A stretch of DNA of 64,000 nucleotides from Pelosinus fermentans JBW45 (GCF_000271665.2 NZ_CP010978.1:3440501-3504500), one strand, 5' to 3'; counted from the first letter of the stretch, positions 8,621-21,770 are shown. Notes: generated by a model not told the origin, from the sequence alone. A program made the numbers and translations.

Positions 8621-9184
8621 CTACTCAATGGCCCCCGCAGTTTTGGCAATTATCTTTTTTTGAGCCCGAAACTTTCTTACCTTCATCAAGCTCGCGCATT
8701 TATCATCGCACCATCGCTTTGTGCGACTTTTCGTTTCATCATAAAAAAACCATTTACAATCTGGATTTTCACAAATTTTAATGCGATTTTTGTCACCATA
8801 TTCGATTAATTCGACAAAGGAAGCGGTTATTTCACCTATAATCCAATTCCAATCCATAGATAACGGCTGTATTGTCATTCGGACTCCATGTTCACCTTGT
8901 TCCACTACCCTTCTACAGGTTGATATTGCTAGATAATGATTTATCCTCTTTATAGCCTCTAACGATATTGAATTCTTTCTCGTATAATCCTCTAGAACTT
9001 TTGCCAGAAACGTGCGCAATTCTAATAAACTTTCTATTGTACCAAATGAAAGTGGTATTTCTACTTGCAACTGCCGTACTTCTAGAAATTCCTTAAACAA
9101 TATAGGGTCTGCCAATATCTCCTTATTAAGTGTATGAGTAAGATACCATCGCGTATTTAAAAAATCCAAGCTTAATTCTCTCAT
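8621..9184 (-). CDS. CGNR zinc-finger / ABATE domain regulator
   Basis: The 187-residue product has an N-terminal ABATE-type domain (LDFLNTRW at residues 5-12) and a C-terminal zinc finger CENPDCKWFFYDETKS..RWCDDKCASLMKVRKFRAQ. The usual motif reads CGNR; here it is CDDKCASLMKVRKFR. Members are thought to be ligand-sensing regulators. AGGAGT precedes the ATG. It is divergent from a QueG-like gene and the two promoters share an inverted repeat. Its 3' end abuts a hydrolase remnant, so a short truncation of the C-terminus is possible. Confidence 0.8.
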   Translation of the reverse strand: MRELSLDFLNTRWYLTHTLNKEILADPILFKEFLEVRQLQVEIPLSFGTIESLLELRTFLAKVLEDYTRKNSISLEAIKRINHYLAISTCRRVVEQGEHGVRMTIQPLSMDWNWIIGEITASFVELIEYGDKNRIKICENPDCKWFFYDETKSRTKRWCDDKCASLMKVRKFRAQKKIIAKTAGAIE

Positions 9185-9207
9185 TTTAACTCCTGTTTAT
9201 CACGTTA

Positions 9208-9266
9208 TTGACAGTTACACAGCTAAGCACTATACTTAGTATATCACTGTAACTGTCATTATTCAA
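9208..9266. promoter_or_regulatory. overlapping divergent promoters with 11-bp inverted repeat
   Basis: Plus strand: TTGACA (9208-9213), 17 nt, TATACT (9231-9236). Minus strand: TTGAAT (9266-9261), 17 nt, TATACT (9243-9238). Perfect arms TGACAGTTACA (9209-9219) and TGTAACTGTCA (9248-9258) cover the plus -35 box and the minus spacer. The CGNR protein is the obvious candidate binder, by inference. Confidence 0.7.
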
Positions 9267-9303
9267 ATTAAAGGTTACAAAAATGCATTTAGGAGGAATT
9301 AGC

Positions 9304-10218
9304 ATGAAGACACTGATAACGACATTACTTACAAAGCTAGATCAGAATGGCTGCAAAGGAACACTCGTACCCATCCATCATCTTCACGATCTACAGCAGG
9401 AAATGGTAGAATTATATCAATCCAGGCTTCTAAATAGTGATTTATACAAATTTTTAGATGGATTTCAATACGACTACTCTACAGTACTACCAAATGCACA
9501 ATCAATCATTATCGCAGCAGTACCACAGCCAATTACAAAAATTCGCTTTATATGGCGAGGAAAAGAACGAGAGATCATTGTGCCACCAACTTACGTATAT
9601 ATGGAAGCGGAAAAGCTAGTATCACGTATTGCCGAAGACGAATTAAAAAAAGGAAACTTTTCCTTAGTCCGCGCGGAACTTCCGCTGAAACTCCTTGCAG
9701 TTAGAAGTGGACTCAGTCAGTACGGCAGAAACAATATTTCCTATATTTGCGGTATGGGAAGCTTCTATCGACTGATCGCTCTAGTATCGGATATGCCGAG
9801 CGATTCAGATACCTGGCGAGACATACAAAGAATGCCAGATTGTAACAATTGCTGGGCTTGTTTAACTAGTTGCCCTACAAAGTGTATTGACATAAATAGA
9901 ACTATTATTCATGCATCAAAGTGTCTTACATATTTCAATGAATCCTCTGAAACATTCCCTGATTGGATTGACTGTACCTGGCATAACTCTTTAGTAGGAT
10001 GTATGCGCTGCCAGCTAGCCTGCCCACAAAATCGAAATTACATTCTAACAACAAATTCCGAAAATATTTTGACTGAATCTGAGATTGATCTCCTATTAAG
10101 CGAGAATAAAATTACTGAACTTCCAAAGACTACCTGGGACACTCTTGAAAAATTGAATCTAACTGAATATGGGCTCACTACTCTTCAAAGAAATCTCAAA
10201 GCACTACTCCTACGCTAA
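9304..10218 (+). CDS. QueG-like double 4Fe-4S cluster protein
   Basis: The 304-residue product starts at the ATG at 9304, six nt after AGGAGG; an upstream in-frame ATG at 9283 precedes that site and is rejected. Two ferredoxin-like clusters are visible: CNNCWACLTSCPTKCI and, after a lone KCLTYF cysteine, CMRCQLACPQN. The order is that of epoxyqueuosine reductase-type proteins. The cobalamin-binding and HEAT parts of true QueG are not obvious, and the N-terminal part is divergent, so it is better called an epoxyqueuosine-reductase-like Fe-S oxidoreductase of unknown substrate. Confidence 0.8.
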   Translation: MKTLITTLLTKLDQNGCKGTLVPIHHLHDLQQEMVELYQSRLLNSDLYKFLDGFQYDYSTVLPNAQSIIIAAVPQPITKIRFIWRGKEREIIVPPTYVYMEAEKLVSRIAEDELKKGNFSLVRAELPLKLLAVRSGLSQYGRNNISYICGMGSFYRLIALVSDMPSDSDTWRDIQRMPDCNNCWACLTSCPTKCIDINRTIIHASKCLTYFNESSETFPDWIDCTWHNSLVGCMRCQLACPQNRNYILTTNSENILTESEIDLLLSENKITELPKTTWDTLEKLNLTEYGLTTLQRNLKALLLR

Positions 10219-10242
10219 TCCACCTTTTTTCTGTAAATAGTA

Positions 10243-10269
10243 AAAATCAGCATTTCTAAAGCTGATTTT
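10243..10269 (+). terminator. terminator after QueG-like gene
   Basis: AAAATCAGC (10243-10251) pairs with GCTGATTTT (10261-10269) 25 nt after the stop codon. Confidence 0.65.
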
Positions 10270-10636
10270 ATAAAATATTCCTTTTATGGACGTGCCACAC
10301 CATGGAAGGGCCATACCGTCTCCAACCCGACCCTCCATGACATGACAAACTTCATAATCAATCTCCAAATAGACATTAGCCGATAATTTTTGACTAACGT
10401 CTATTTTTCATACCATTCTAGATCGACTACTACCTCTGACCTCGTTATATGAGAAATCTAGATATCAGTATATCAAGCAAGATCGCACTCTGTATCATCC
10501 TTATAATGGCTCATATAACCAAAAAACTTTCCTAAAAACAAACCTGTACACACCCCAGATAATACTAACATGCTGATTTTAAATTTCAATTGTGCTACTA
10601 ATACTGTCCTTGATTACTCAATTGTAATTCATTATC
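10270..10636. other. intergenic stretch between convergent genes
   Basis: No gene is seen. It holds an imperfect hairpin CATGGA(A)GGG/CCCTCCATG (10301-10339) and the second copy of the dispersed palindrome. Confidence 0.5.
10368..10405. repeat. dispersed palindrome, copy 2
   Basis: AATAGACATTAG..TGACTAACGTCTATT is a slightly diverged copy of the element at 6290-6325. It is again placed beyond the 3' ends of genes, here between a convergent pair. Confidence 0.75.
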
Positions 10637-11209
10637 CTACAAAGCATTTACTACTTGATCAGTACAGACAACTTTGCAATACTCATTCTCTAAATTTGCC
10701 AGTGACATAGTATGAACTTCATCAGCAGTTCTGATTTTCCCTGTATAATCAGGCTTAGCAAAAGTAAATGTTGCATCTTCCACCAAATGAGTATTAAATC
10801 CTAGGTTGCCTGCCATTCTTACGGTAGTCTCCACTGAATTATTTGTAATGACTCCAAATACAACTAGATGTGAAATATTTGACTCGCGGAGAATCGCCTC
10901 AAGATCCGTTCCTATAAAAGCACTATTAACATGTTTAATAATAATTAATTCACCCTCTATGGGAGAAACACACTCTTTGAACTCGCATCCAATATCACCA
11001 GAACGATACGTTGAATTAGGTTCCGTTGATTCATGCTTTACGTGAATAATTTTACGCCCTGATTGTCGCCATTTGCTTAGTAGTAATGACATATTTTCTT
11101 CAGCTTTAAGATTATTTCTACTTCCATACTTAGACCATTCTGGGTGATCTATAGCATTTTGCACGTCAATTATGATCAATGCAGTTTTTTTAGGCAGCAT
11201 AATATTCAT
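10637..11209 (-). CDS. isochorismatase-like hydrolase with Ser at the catalytic Cys position
   Basis: The 190-residue product has the isochorismatase/nicotinamidase fold: Asp15 in LIIIDVQN and Lys92 in IIIKHVNSAF fit two triad residues. The third site, normally Cys in a TNxCVxxTxR motif, reads TNNSVETTVR, so Ser125 replaces the nucleophile. Members of this superfamily lacking the cysteine include true isochorismatases, so it may still be an enzyme of different chemistry. GGAGG lies 8 nt before the ATG. It stands alone. Confidence 0.85.
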   Translation of the reverse strand: MNIMLPKKTALIIIDVQNAIDHPEWSKYGSRNNLKAEENMSLLLSKWRQSGRKIIHVKHESTEPNSTYRSGDIGCEFKECVSPIEGELIIIKHVNSAFIGTDLEAILRESNISHLVVFGVITNNSVETTVRMAGNLGFNTHLVEDATFTFAKPDYTGKIRTADEVHTMSLANLENEYCKVVCTDQVVNAL

Positions 11210-11399
11210 GAATCATCCTCCGGTTACGGTTTGAAGTTAGGTTTCACTATTTTCATATCAATTCGCTATTTTCCATATTTATCCTCCAAATAATTGCAGT
11301 AAAAATGGATCGTACAAATTAGCAAAGAGTCTCGGCTTTGAAGAATACTCATCTTTCCATACTATGAATTAGTCATGTCGCCTACAAATACATGAAAGA

Positions 11400-11422
11400 T
11401 GTACCCCATTTGCGAGGTACAC
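11400..11422 (-). terminator. possible terminator of the malto-oligosaccharide operon
   Basis: GTACC (11401-11405) and GGTAC (11416-11420) form a short hairpin just after the GH4 stop codon. The following minus-strand sequence is only weakly U-rich. Confidence 0.45.
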
Positions 11423-11444
11423 CCTTCGTATATTTTTTTCTATT

Positions 11445-15543
<4,099 letters not shown>

Positions 15544-15601
15544 CTTTCTCCCCCCCTTAAAATTCTTGTAAAATCTCCAAGGCTTTCCTTATACATTATT
15601 T

Positions 15602-16879
15602 TCAGAAATGAAAATCAAGCTGTGTACGGAACAGGGTTCTGTCATCGTTTGTACTGTTAACATTTACTTTCTGTTTAGAGTAGAGTGTCTCCCATTCTAC
15701 ATTTTCCCAAGGCACATATTTAGCACCTAAAATCCAGCCCTTCATATTGCTTGGTAAAGATCCCCATTCATCATCATGCCCGATATCGCCGACTGCACCA
15801 TAATTTACATAGCGTGTATAAGCGCCAAATGAGCCTACATTTTTAAGATTAGTTCCTTTATAGTCAAGACGAACTGCTTTATCTGTATTGTATTCATCTG
15901 CACCCGTCCAAGCATAAGTACCTGTCAACTTCACTGTCGGTGTAAGTTGTGTACGTAAATCAACAGAACCGTATTTGTCACCAAACCATTTTTCTTTATT
16001 TGATTCACCATAGGCAACATTTAGTTCCAGATTGTTGGCAATCTTGCCGAAGACATTAGCACCATAAAGGGTATAATCCGCCCCGTCCCATGTAGGAGCA
16101 AAGCACCAGCCGCTGACCATCAAATCTTTAGAAATTGGATGCCAGAACTGAATACCATCTGTTTCGCCGCCCTGAAGCATATTCTGATACCCGATACCGC
16201 TCCACTTTCTACCGATATTGACATACCAATTATTTGCTATTGTCCCATCAACCCAAATACGTGAAATCGTGCCGGAATGATCTTTATCGATTTCATTGGT
16301 ATCCCTGCCACTGTGATTATGTTTATTCCCTTGCGCATCCGTAGTAAATGCCGACGTATAATGCGCGTTCTTTTCAAGCTGGAACTTCGCTTTCCAATTA
16401 TCGGAAATTTTCATTTCACCTTCTAAATCCAGATAAAAACGCTTGTTGTCGTTGTTATATCCTTTGCCATCTGTTTTATCGCTGTCCCACTGTGTACGGA
16501 CGAATCCAGTGATTTTTACATTATCGATACGGGCATTGACTGCCTCGATTTTCTTATCAAGTGCATCTAGTTCACTGCCGTATTCTTTTTCGAGCTTTTC
16601 TACCAGTGCCTGATCGCCGAGCGAACCGGATTTCACTTTGTCCATTGCTTTGGCAACAATGGTCGCCATTTCATAGCGGCTCATCATGCGGTTACCCTGG
16701 AATTTACCATCTTCATACCCTTCAATGATGCCGTCCTTAGCCAATTCGTCAAGTGCTGCATAGCTCCAATGATCCTTCGGTACATCGTTAAAGCTGTCTG
16801 CAGCTGCCGCAAACGCCGTCGTCGATGCTCCCAATGCCAAAGTGATTGCCAATGCAGATAAACTTTTTTTCACTTTCAT
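15602..16879 (-). CDS. SLH-domain outer-membrane porin (OmpM type)
   Basis: The 425-residue product has a signal peptide ending AAFAAAA near residue 26, one S-layer homology domain (FNDVPKDHWSYAALDELAKDG to about residue 85), a short coiled coil (about 95-120) and a beta-barrel ending in Phe (TQLDFHF), as outer-membrane proteins do. SLH-porins tether the Negativicutes outer membrane to modified peptidoglycan. Its position inside a malto-oligosaccharide operon suggests it is a dedicated maltodextrin porin, an analogue of LamB without homology. The substrate role is inference; the family call is firm. Confidence 0.93.
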   Translation of the reverse strand: MKVKKSLSALAITLALGASTTAFAAAADSFNDVPKDHWSYAALDELAKDGIIEGYEDGKFQGNRMMSRYEMATIVAKAMDKVKSGSLGDQALVEKLEKEYGSELDALDKKIEAVNARIDNVKITGFVRTQWDSDKTDGKGYNNDNKRFYLDLEGEMKISDNWKAKFQLEKNAHYTSAFTTDAQGNKHNHSGRDTNEIDKDHSGTISRIWVDGTIANNWYVNIGRKWSGIGYQNMLQGGETDGIQFWHPISKDLMVSGWCFAPTWDGADYTLYGANVFGKIANNLELNVAYGESNKEKWFGDKYGSVDLRTQLTPTVKLTGTYAWTGADEYNTDKAVRLDYKGTNLKNVGSFGAYTRYVNYGAVGDIGHDDEWGSLPSNMKGWILGAKYVPWENVEWETLYSKQKVNVNSTNDDRTLFRTQLDFHF

Positions 16880-16909
16880 TCTATGTCAACTTCCTTTATT
16901 TTTAATTTT

Positions 16910-17683
16910 CTATAAATACTCTCGCAACATACTTCCAACTGAGACAAAACTTTTCTTTGCTTCCCTTCGGATAATTGCTCTTGCTGACTCTATAGCATAG
17001 CCGTCAAACCTGTGTATCATCGGCAAATCATTGATTTCATCGCCAATGACATGCACCTCTGAATTTTGCCATGATTTCAACACCAACAGTTTCTCAATAC
17101 CTTTGCTCTTGTCGATGCCAAGCGGTGTAATATCCACGCTGCCGCGATTCTGGCAGGCATACACCGTATCACCAAACAGCAGGTTGACTTGCCGGGCAGC
17201 TTTCGCCGCCCCGTCCAAACTCGCAAACCCCAGTGCAATCTGATGCACTCGGCTAAGTTCATTAATCTCCGCCATTTCTATCATCTTAAGCAGAAAATCC
17301 CATTGCTTTGCCTCGCGGGCAATCCAGGAACCTTCCCTTTCTCGGTACACACAGCTCCGCTGTGCCTGCGAAAACGCCACATGCAAGCTCTCTACAACAC
17401 ATGGATGTGTTGCTACTACATAAAGCATCTGCTCAGGTATCTCCGCCTGATAGAGTACCCTGCCGTCCTCATCAAAGATGATCGCGCCGTTGTTGCATAT
17501 TGCAAAATCATAGCCTATGCCGAAATGCTCCAGCTGCGGAACCAGCATGCCGTAGTCACGTCCTGTGACTACGCCAAACTTGTTGCCAGCCCCACGCCAC
17601 AGTTGAACCCCCTCCGCATTTTCCGGACAAATTCCATTATCGACAAACAGCGTTCCGTCAAAATCACTTGCTGCAACCTTCAA
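16910..17683 (-). CDS. HAD-superfamily (Cof-type) sugar phosphatase
   Basis: The product is 257 residues from the TTG at 17683, chosen because GGGAGGA lies 8 nt upstream and the HAD motif ASDFDGTLF follows directly. Motif II is GVVTGR, motif III has the lysine in GIDKSKGIEKLL, and motif IV is GDEINDLPMI, with a Cof-type cap between. It overlaps the end of the alpha-glucosidase gene by 20 nt, so translation is coupled. It may remove phosphate from excess sugar phosphates made during maltose uptake; the substrate is inference. Confidence 0.88.
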   Translation of the reverse strand: MKVAASDFDGTLFVDNGICPENAEGVQLWRGAGNKFGVVTGRDYGMLVPQLEHFGIGYDFAICNNGAIIFDEDGRVLYQAEIPEQMLYVVATHPCVVESLHVAFSQAQRSCVYREREGSWIAREAKQWDFLLKMIEMAEINELSRVHQIALGFASLDGAAKAARQVNLLFGDTVYACQNRGSVDITPLGIDKSKGIEKLLVLKSWQNSEVHVIGDEINDLPMIHRFDGYAIESARAIIRREAKKSFVSVGSMLREYL

Positions 17684-19358
17684 TCGTCGTCCTCCCTTCA
17701 CAGAGATAGACCCTTGCTTCATAGGCACGCAGAATCTGATTTGGCGCATCTGCATAATTGCCGAGCAATAGTTTCCCATTGCCTGAAAGTTTTGGCAGGC
17801 TGTATTCTTTCTCTTTTTCAGAAAAATTACAAAGAACTATCACTTTTTTTTCTTTCATTACACGCATATAAGCATATATCTGTTCATCTGCCTCCAGTAG
17901 CTCTTCATAGCTGCCCTTGAGCAATATATCATATTCCTGACGAACCTTTGCCAAACGATGATAATACCGCAGTACGGAATCTTCATCCTGCATCTGCCAT
18001 CCTGCATTTACTTCGTTATAATTTTCATTCAGTGACAACCACGGCTTGCCGCTCGTAAAACCGGCGTTTTTCGCACTCGTCCACTGCATCGGTGTCCGCG
18101 CATTATCACGACTGTATTTCCAGACAAATTCCAGCGCCTGCTGCTTTGAGAATCCCTCCTGCAATGCAAGTGCATATTGCCCCTTGGAGGCGATATCATC
18201 ATAGCATTCAATGGAAGACCACTTTGTATTTGTCATGCCAAGCTCCTGGCCTTCATAGATAAACGGTGTTCCCTTCAAGGTAAACAATACTGTTGCTATT
18301 ACCTTTGCCGCTAGCTTTTTATCCGCATTCTTCGGGAAAAATTGATTCACCGAACGCGGCTGATCATGATTTTCAAAGAACGCCGGATACCAGCCGTTTT
18401 CTGTCGTTGCCTTCTGGCTGTCGCTAAGTGCCTTTTTGAGCTTTGTTAACTTCCAGGGAGCCGGTCGACACCATAGGCTTGCCTTTTCCATATCTAGGTT
18501 CATATGGTTAAACTCAAGTAACATATCAAATGCACCATTCTTGCCTACCCACCGCGGCAACTCCTCAGCTGATACACCGTTGGCCTCTGCCACTGTGAAA
18601 ATATCCTTCCCCGCAAAGACTTCCCGCTTAAACTCATGCAGGTATTCCAGTATGCCCGGCTGATTCGCTGTTGCCATATGCACATTGCTCATACCGTCCG
18701 GACCATCAATTGGCAGGTCCTTTAACACTACTGGCTTCTTTATATATGTAATTGCATCAATGCGAAACCCACCTACACCCTTATCCAGCCAGAAATTTGC
18801 TATATCATACAGGATTCTGCGCACCTCAGGATTTTCCCAATTTAAATCCGGCTGCTCCTTAGCAAATGTATGTAGATAATACTGGCCTGTAGCTTCATCA
18901 AATGTCCAGGCCGAACCGCCAAATATGCCACGCCAGTTTGTTGGCGGCGCTCCGTTCGGTTTGGCATCACACCATATATACCAGTCACGCTTGCTGTTTT
19001 TACAGTCAGAGCGCGACTCCTTGAACCAGTTATGCTGATCTGAGGTATGGTTGAACACTAGATCCATTACAATGCGGATGCCGCGCTTCTTTGCCTCGAC
19101 AATAAGATTCTCCATATCCGCCATTGTGCCGTACTCCGGTGCAATATTCTTGTAGTCGGCAATATCATAGCCGTTATCTACCATTGGTGATACATACACC
19201 GGCGTCAGCCAGACAGCGCCTACTCCTAGATTACGAATATAGTCCAGTTTTTCCGTTATACCGTTTAAATCCCCGATACCATCGCCGCTACTATCACAGA
19301 AGCTCTTCGGATAAATCTGATACACCAGCGTCTTTTGCCACCATTTCAAACTGTCCAT
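17664..19358 (-). CDS. GH13_31 alpha-glucosidase (oligo-1,6-/alpha-1,4-glucosidase)
   Basis: The 564-residue cytoplasmic GH13 enzyme opens WWQKTLVYQIYPKSFCDSSGDGIGD. Catalytic residues: Asp201 (FRIDAIT), Glu258 (TVAEAN), Asp332 (ENHDQPR). The residue after the nucleophile is Ala rather than the Val typical of oligo-1,6-glucosidases; in GH13_31 enzymes Ala/Thr there goes with alpha-1,4 preference, so maltose-type substrates are likely. Trehalose-6-phosphate hydrolase is a less likely alternative. It follows the PTS gene by 15 nt, with AAGGGGA before the ATG. Confidence 0.9.
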   Translation of the reverse strand: MDSLKWWQKTLVYQIYPKSFCDSSGDGIGDLNGITEKLDYIRNLGVGAVWLTPVYVSPMVDNGYDIADYKNIAPEYGTMADMENLIVEAKKRGIRIVMDLVFNHTSDQHNWFKESRSDCKNSKRDWYIWCDAKPNGAPPTNWRGIFGGSAWTFDEATGQYYLHTFAKEQPDLNWENPEVRRILYDIANFWLDKGVGGFRIDAITYIKKPVVLKDLPIDGPDGMSNVHMATANQPGILEYLHEFKREVFAGKDIFTVAEANGVSAEELPRWVGKNGAFDMLLEFNHMNLDMEKASLWCRPAPWKLTKLKKALSDSQKATTENGWYPAFFENHDQPRSVNQFFPKNADKKLAAKVIATVLFTLKGTPFIYEGQELGMTNTKWSSIECYDDIASKGQYALALQEGFSKQQALEFVWKYSRDNARTPMQWTSAKNAGFTSGKPWLSLNENYNEVNAGWQMQDEDSVLRYYHRLAKVRQEYDILLKGSYEELLEADEQIYAYMRVMKEKKVIVLCNFSEKEKEYSLPKLSGNGKLLLGNYADAPNQILRAYEARVYLCEGRTTIEGCSK

Positions 19359-19373
19359 CTTGATTTCCCCTTT

Positions 19374-21470
19374 TTAGAAAGTTGCAATTACCGTTTCATT
19401 AACCTTTGCTGTCATACCAGAATGTAGCTTCATAAGCGGGTATTCTGAAAAGTTTGTAATAGCTAATATAATAATAGAAGAATATCCTTCCTTTTCAATA
19501 AGTTTCTTATCAAAACTCACAAGCCCTTGCCCTGCTTTTACCTTCTGTCCTTGTTTTACAAGTACATGGAAACCACGGCCTTCCATTTTCACCGTATCAA
19601 TGCCAATATGGATGAGGATTTCCACGCCACTTGCCAAACGCATACCTACAGCATGACCGGATTCTTCCATGACCATAGTGATTTCACCGTCTGCCGGAGC
19701 TGTCATCGTTTCATTCTGCGGATAGATCGCTATACCGTCACCCATCATCTTCTGCGCAAACATTTCATCTTTAACTTCCGTTATAGGGATGACCTTACCG
19801 TTGACAAATGCCTTGAGTGTTGTTGATTTTTCCGTGCCGGATGCAGTTTCTACACCTGATATATCCTGCAGCAATGCTTCAAAACGTTCTCTTACCTGCG
19901 GTACAGATAAGCCGACAATAACCTGAACTGCATGACCGTTCTTTACAAGACCATGAGCACCTGCTTTTGTAAACGCACTTACGCCTTTGACAAGCGTATC
20001 ATCTACGACCGTTACGCGAAGACGTGTAGCACAATTTGTTACATCCTTGATATTCTCCTTACCGCCGAGAGCTTCAAGGAATACGGCTGCCTTAAGATCG
20101 CGTTCATCTACCTTTAGGTTTTCACCTACCTTGCCTTCCATGGCTTTCTTTGCTTTATATTCAGCTTTGGAATAAAGTTTATCTTCTTCAACATCATCCG
20201 TACGACCCGGGGTCTTATAGTCATTCTTCAGAATGAGATAACGGAACACGAAGAAATAAATAGCCGTAAAACAAAGACCGATGATAATCTGCGTAATATA
20301 AATTGCAGAATGATATTTAAATAGAGGAATCCAATTCTGCACAATGGCGTCAATAAGTCCACCGCCGAAAGAACCGACTACACCAAATAGAAATGATGTT
20401 GCAGCAAGCGTTGCAGCAAGGAATGCATGTACTGCAAAAAGCACAGGAGCTATAAACAGGAATGTAAATTCAAGTGGTTCTGTAATCCCGCATATAACTG
20501 CCGTAATCGTTGCTGGAATCAAAAGACCGGCAACAGCTTTCTTTTTAGCTGGTTTTGCCGTAGCATAAATAGCAAGCGCAATCCCCGGAATACCGAACAG
20601 TTTTGAAGAACCGTGCAGTGAGAAACCAGCACCTGGAAACGCTTCTTTCAAAGAATGAGATGAAGTTGCAAAATCTTGCAAATGCTGTAACCAGTACTGC
20701 TGAATACCACCTTCAACAATAGCTGGACCGAAAATAAACGGTGTGTAAATGAAGTGATGAAGACCTGTAGGAATCAAAATTCTTTCACTGAAGGTATAGA
20801 GCCATACGCCAAGCGCGTCACTGGCCTTTAAAAAATCCTGAAAAGCTCCGATTGTGTGTTGTATACCAGGCCATACAAGGCAGAAAAAGTATGCCATTGG
20901 TAACATTAGAAAAAATCCGGCTGCTACAACGAGAGACGAACCTTTAAAGATACCAAGGTAATCCGGAAGATCTACATCAAAGAGACGATTATGCAGCCAT
21001 ACTGTAATTGCCGAAATCAAGATAGCACCCAGCATACCGAGGTCAAGCGTCTTGATATTGCTAATCATTGCAAGACCTGTGCCGCCGCCTGCTTTCAAGC
21101 TGTAGTCCACGCCGAACGACGGACCTGCCAGTGTGAGTATTCCCGAAATAAAATAGTTAAACACAACATAGATCACAAACGATTCCATGCAGGCTCTTGC
21201 CTGATTTTTCTTTGCCAGACCAATTGGTAGAGAGATTGCAAATAAAAGCGGCATTTGCGCAAAGACTGTCCATGATCCCTGTTCAATTACATACCAAAGG
21301 TTATACCAGAATGTACCCTTTATCGCTATACTGCCAACAATATCCGGGTTCTTAAAGATAATGGATAATGACACCATGATACCAAAGAAGGAAAACAGTA
21401 TAACTGGCGTAAACATTGCTCCGCCGAAACGCTGTACATTTTGCATGACAATGTCCTTGTTGATCGACAT
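19374..21470 (-). CDS. PTS EIICBA, alpha-glucoside/maltose type
   Basis: The product is 698 residues from the ATG at 21470, preceded by GGGGGTGGGG; upstream in-frame codons have no good site. Order: EIIC of the glucose superfamily with about ten membrane segments (about 1-410), EIIB with Cys480 in VTNCATRLRV, and EIIA of the Crr type with His621 in ILIHIGIDTVKMEG. Having its own EIIA, it needs only HPr and EI. It imports and phosphorylates maltose-like disaccharides, matched by the GH4 enzyme in the same operon. It is the first gene after the promoter at 21675-21703. Confidence 0.93.
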   Translation of the reverse strand: MSINKDIVMQNVQRFGGAMFTPVILFSFFGIMVSLSIIFKNPDIVGSIAIKGTFWYNLWYVIEQGSWTVFAQMPLLFAISLPIGLAKKNQARACMESFVIYVVFNYFISGILTLAGPSFGVDYSLKAGGGTGLAMISNIKTLDLGMLGAILISAITVWLHNRLFDVDLPDYLGIFKGSSLVVAAGFFLMLPMAYFFCLVWPGIQHTIGAFQDFLKASDALGVWLYTFSERILIPTGLHHFIYTPFIFGPAIVEGGIQQYWLQHLQDFATSSHSLKEAFPGAGFSLHGSSKLFGIPGIALAIYATAKPAKKKAVAGLLIPATITAVICGITEPLEFTFLFIAPVLFAVHAFLAATLAATSFLFGVVGSFGGGLIDAIVQNWIPLFKYHSAIYITQIIIGLCFTAIYFFVFRYLILKNDYKTPGRTDDVEEDKLYSKAEYKAKKAMEGKVGENLKVDERDLKAAVFLEALGGKENIKDVTNCATRLRVTVVDDTLVKGVSAFTKAGAHGLVKNGHAVQVIVGLSVPQVRERFEALLQDISGVETASGTEKSTTLKAFVNGKVIPITEVKDEMFAQKMMGDGIAIYPQNETMTAPADGEITMVMEESGHAVGMRLASGVEILIHIGIDTVKMEGRGFHVLVKQGQKVKAGQGLVSFDKKLIEKEGYSSIIILAITNFSEYPLMKLHSGMTAKVNETVIATF

Positions 21471-21624
21471 AACCCCACCCCCATCAAATAGTTTCTTTAG
21501 CCGCAACTTTTCACTTACAATTTTGAATTTTGAGAATTTTCTTTGCAGATACATAAAACTGATTCTCCTTATTGCAGGAATCTTGTCGTACCTAGTTTTT
21601 TGTCATGACAAATAGTTTTTAGCT

Positions 21625-21651
21625 CAATTTGAAATCTTCTATTTCAAATTG
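21625..21651. promoter_or_regulatory. 11-bp inverted repeat in the malto operon leader
   Basis: CAATTTGAAAT and ATTTCAAATTG are separated by 5 nt, the same spacing as the upstream repeat at 21740-21770. It lies about 25-50 nt after the -10 box, so it could be a repressor site or a leader hairpin. Confidence 0.55.
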
Positions 21652-21674
21652 CTTTATAAGATATCTTGTGTTTT

Positions 21675-21703
21675 ATCATAGCCCCTTATCACCACACATT
21701 CAA
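21675..21703 (-). promoter_or_regulatory. sigma-A promoter of the malto-oligosaccharide operon
   Basis: TTGAAT (21703-21698), 17-nt spacer, TATGAT (21680-21675) on the minus strand, about 200 nt before the EIICBA start codon. Confidence 0.65.
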
Positions 21704-21739
21704 TAGATTCAAAGCATTACGGCCCTATGACACAAATGC

Positions 21740-21770
21740 GTACCAAAGTACATTTTGTGTACTTTGGTAC
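21740..21770. promoter_or_regulatory. 13-bp perfect inverted repeat upstream of the malto promoter
   Basis: GTACCAAAGTACA and TGTACTTTGGTAC are separated by TTTTG. The centre is about 85 nt upstream of the predicted start site, and no U-tract follows on either strand, so a regulator site is likelier than a terminator. The upstream rpiR-type gene encodes the candidate binder. Confidence 0.65.

Noticed and set aside
8584-8809. Two plus-strand 65-codon frames
   Set aside because: They overlap the CGNR gene and the hydrolase remnant in antisense.
9283-9303. Upstream ATG for the QueG-like gene
   Set aside because: It precedes the AGGAGG site; the ATG at 9304 has the right spacing.
17189-17920. 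Plus-strand frame of 243 codons
   Set aside because: It runs antisense across the HAD and alpha-glucosidase genes and has no domain.
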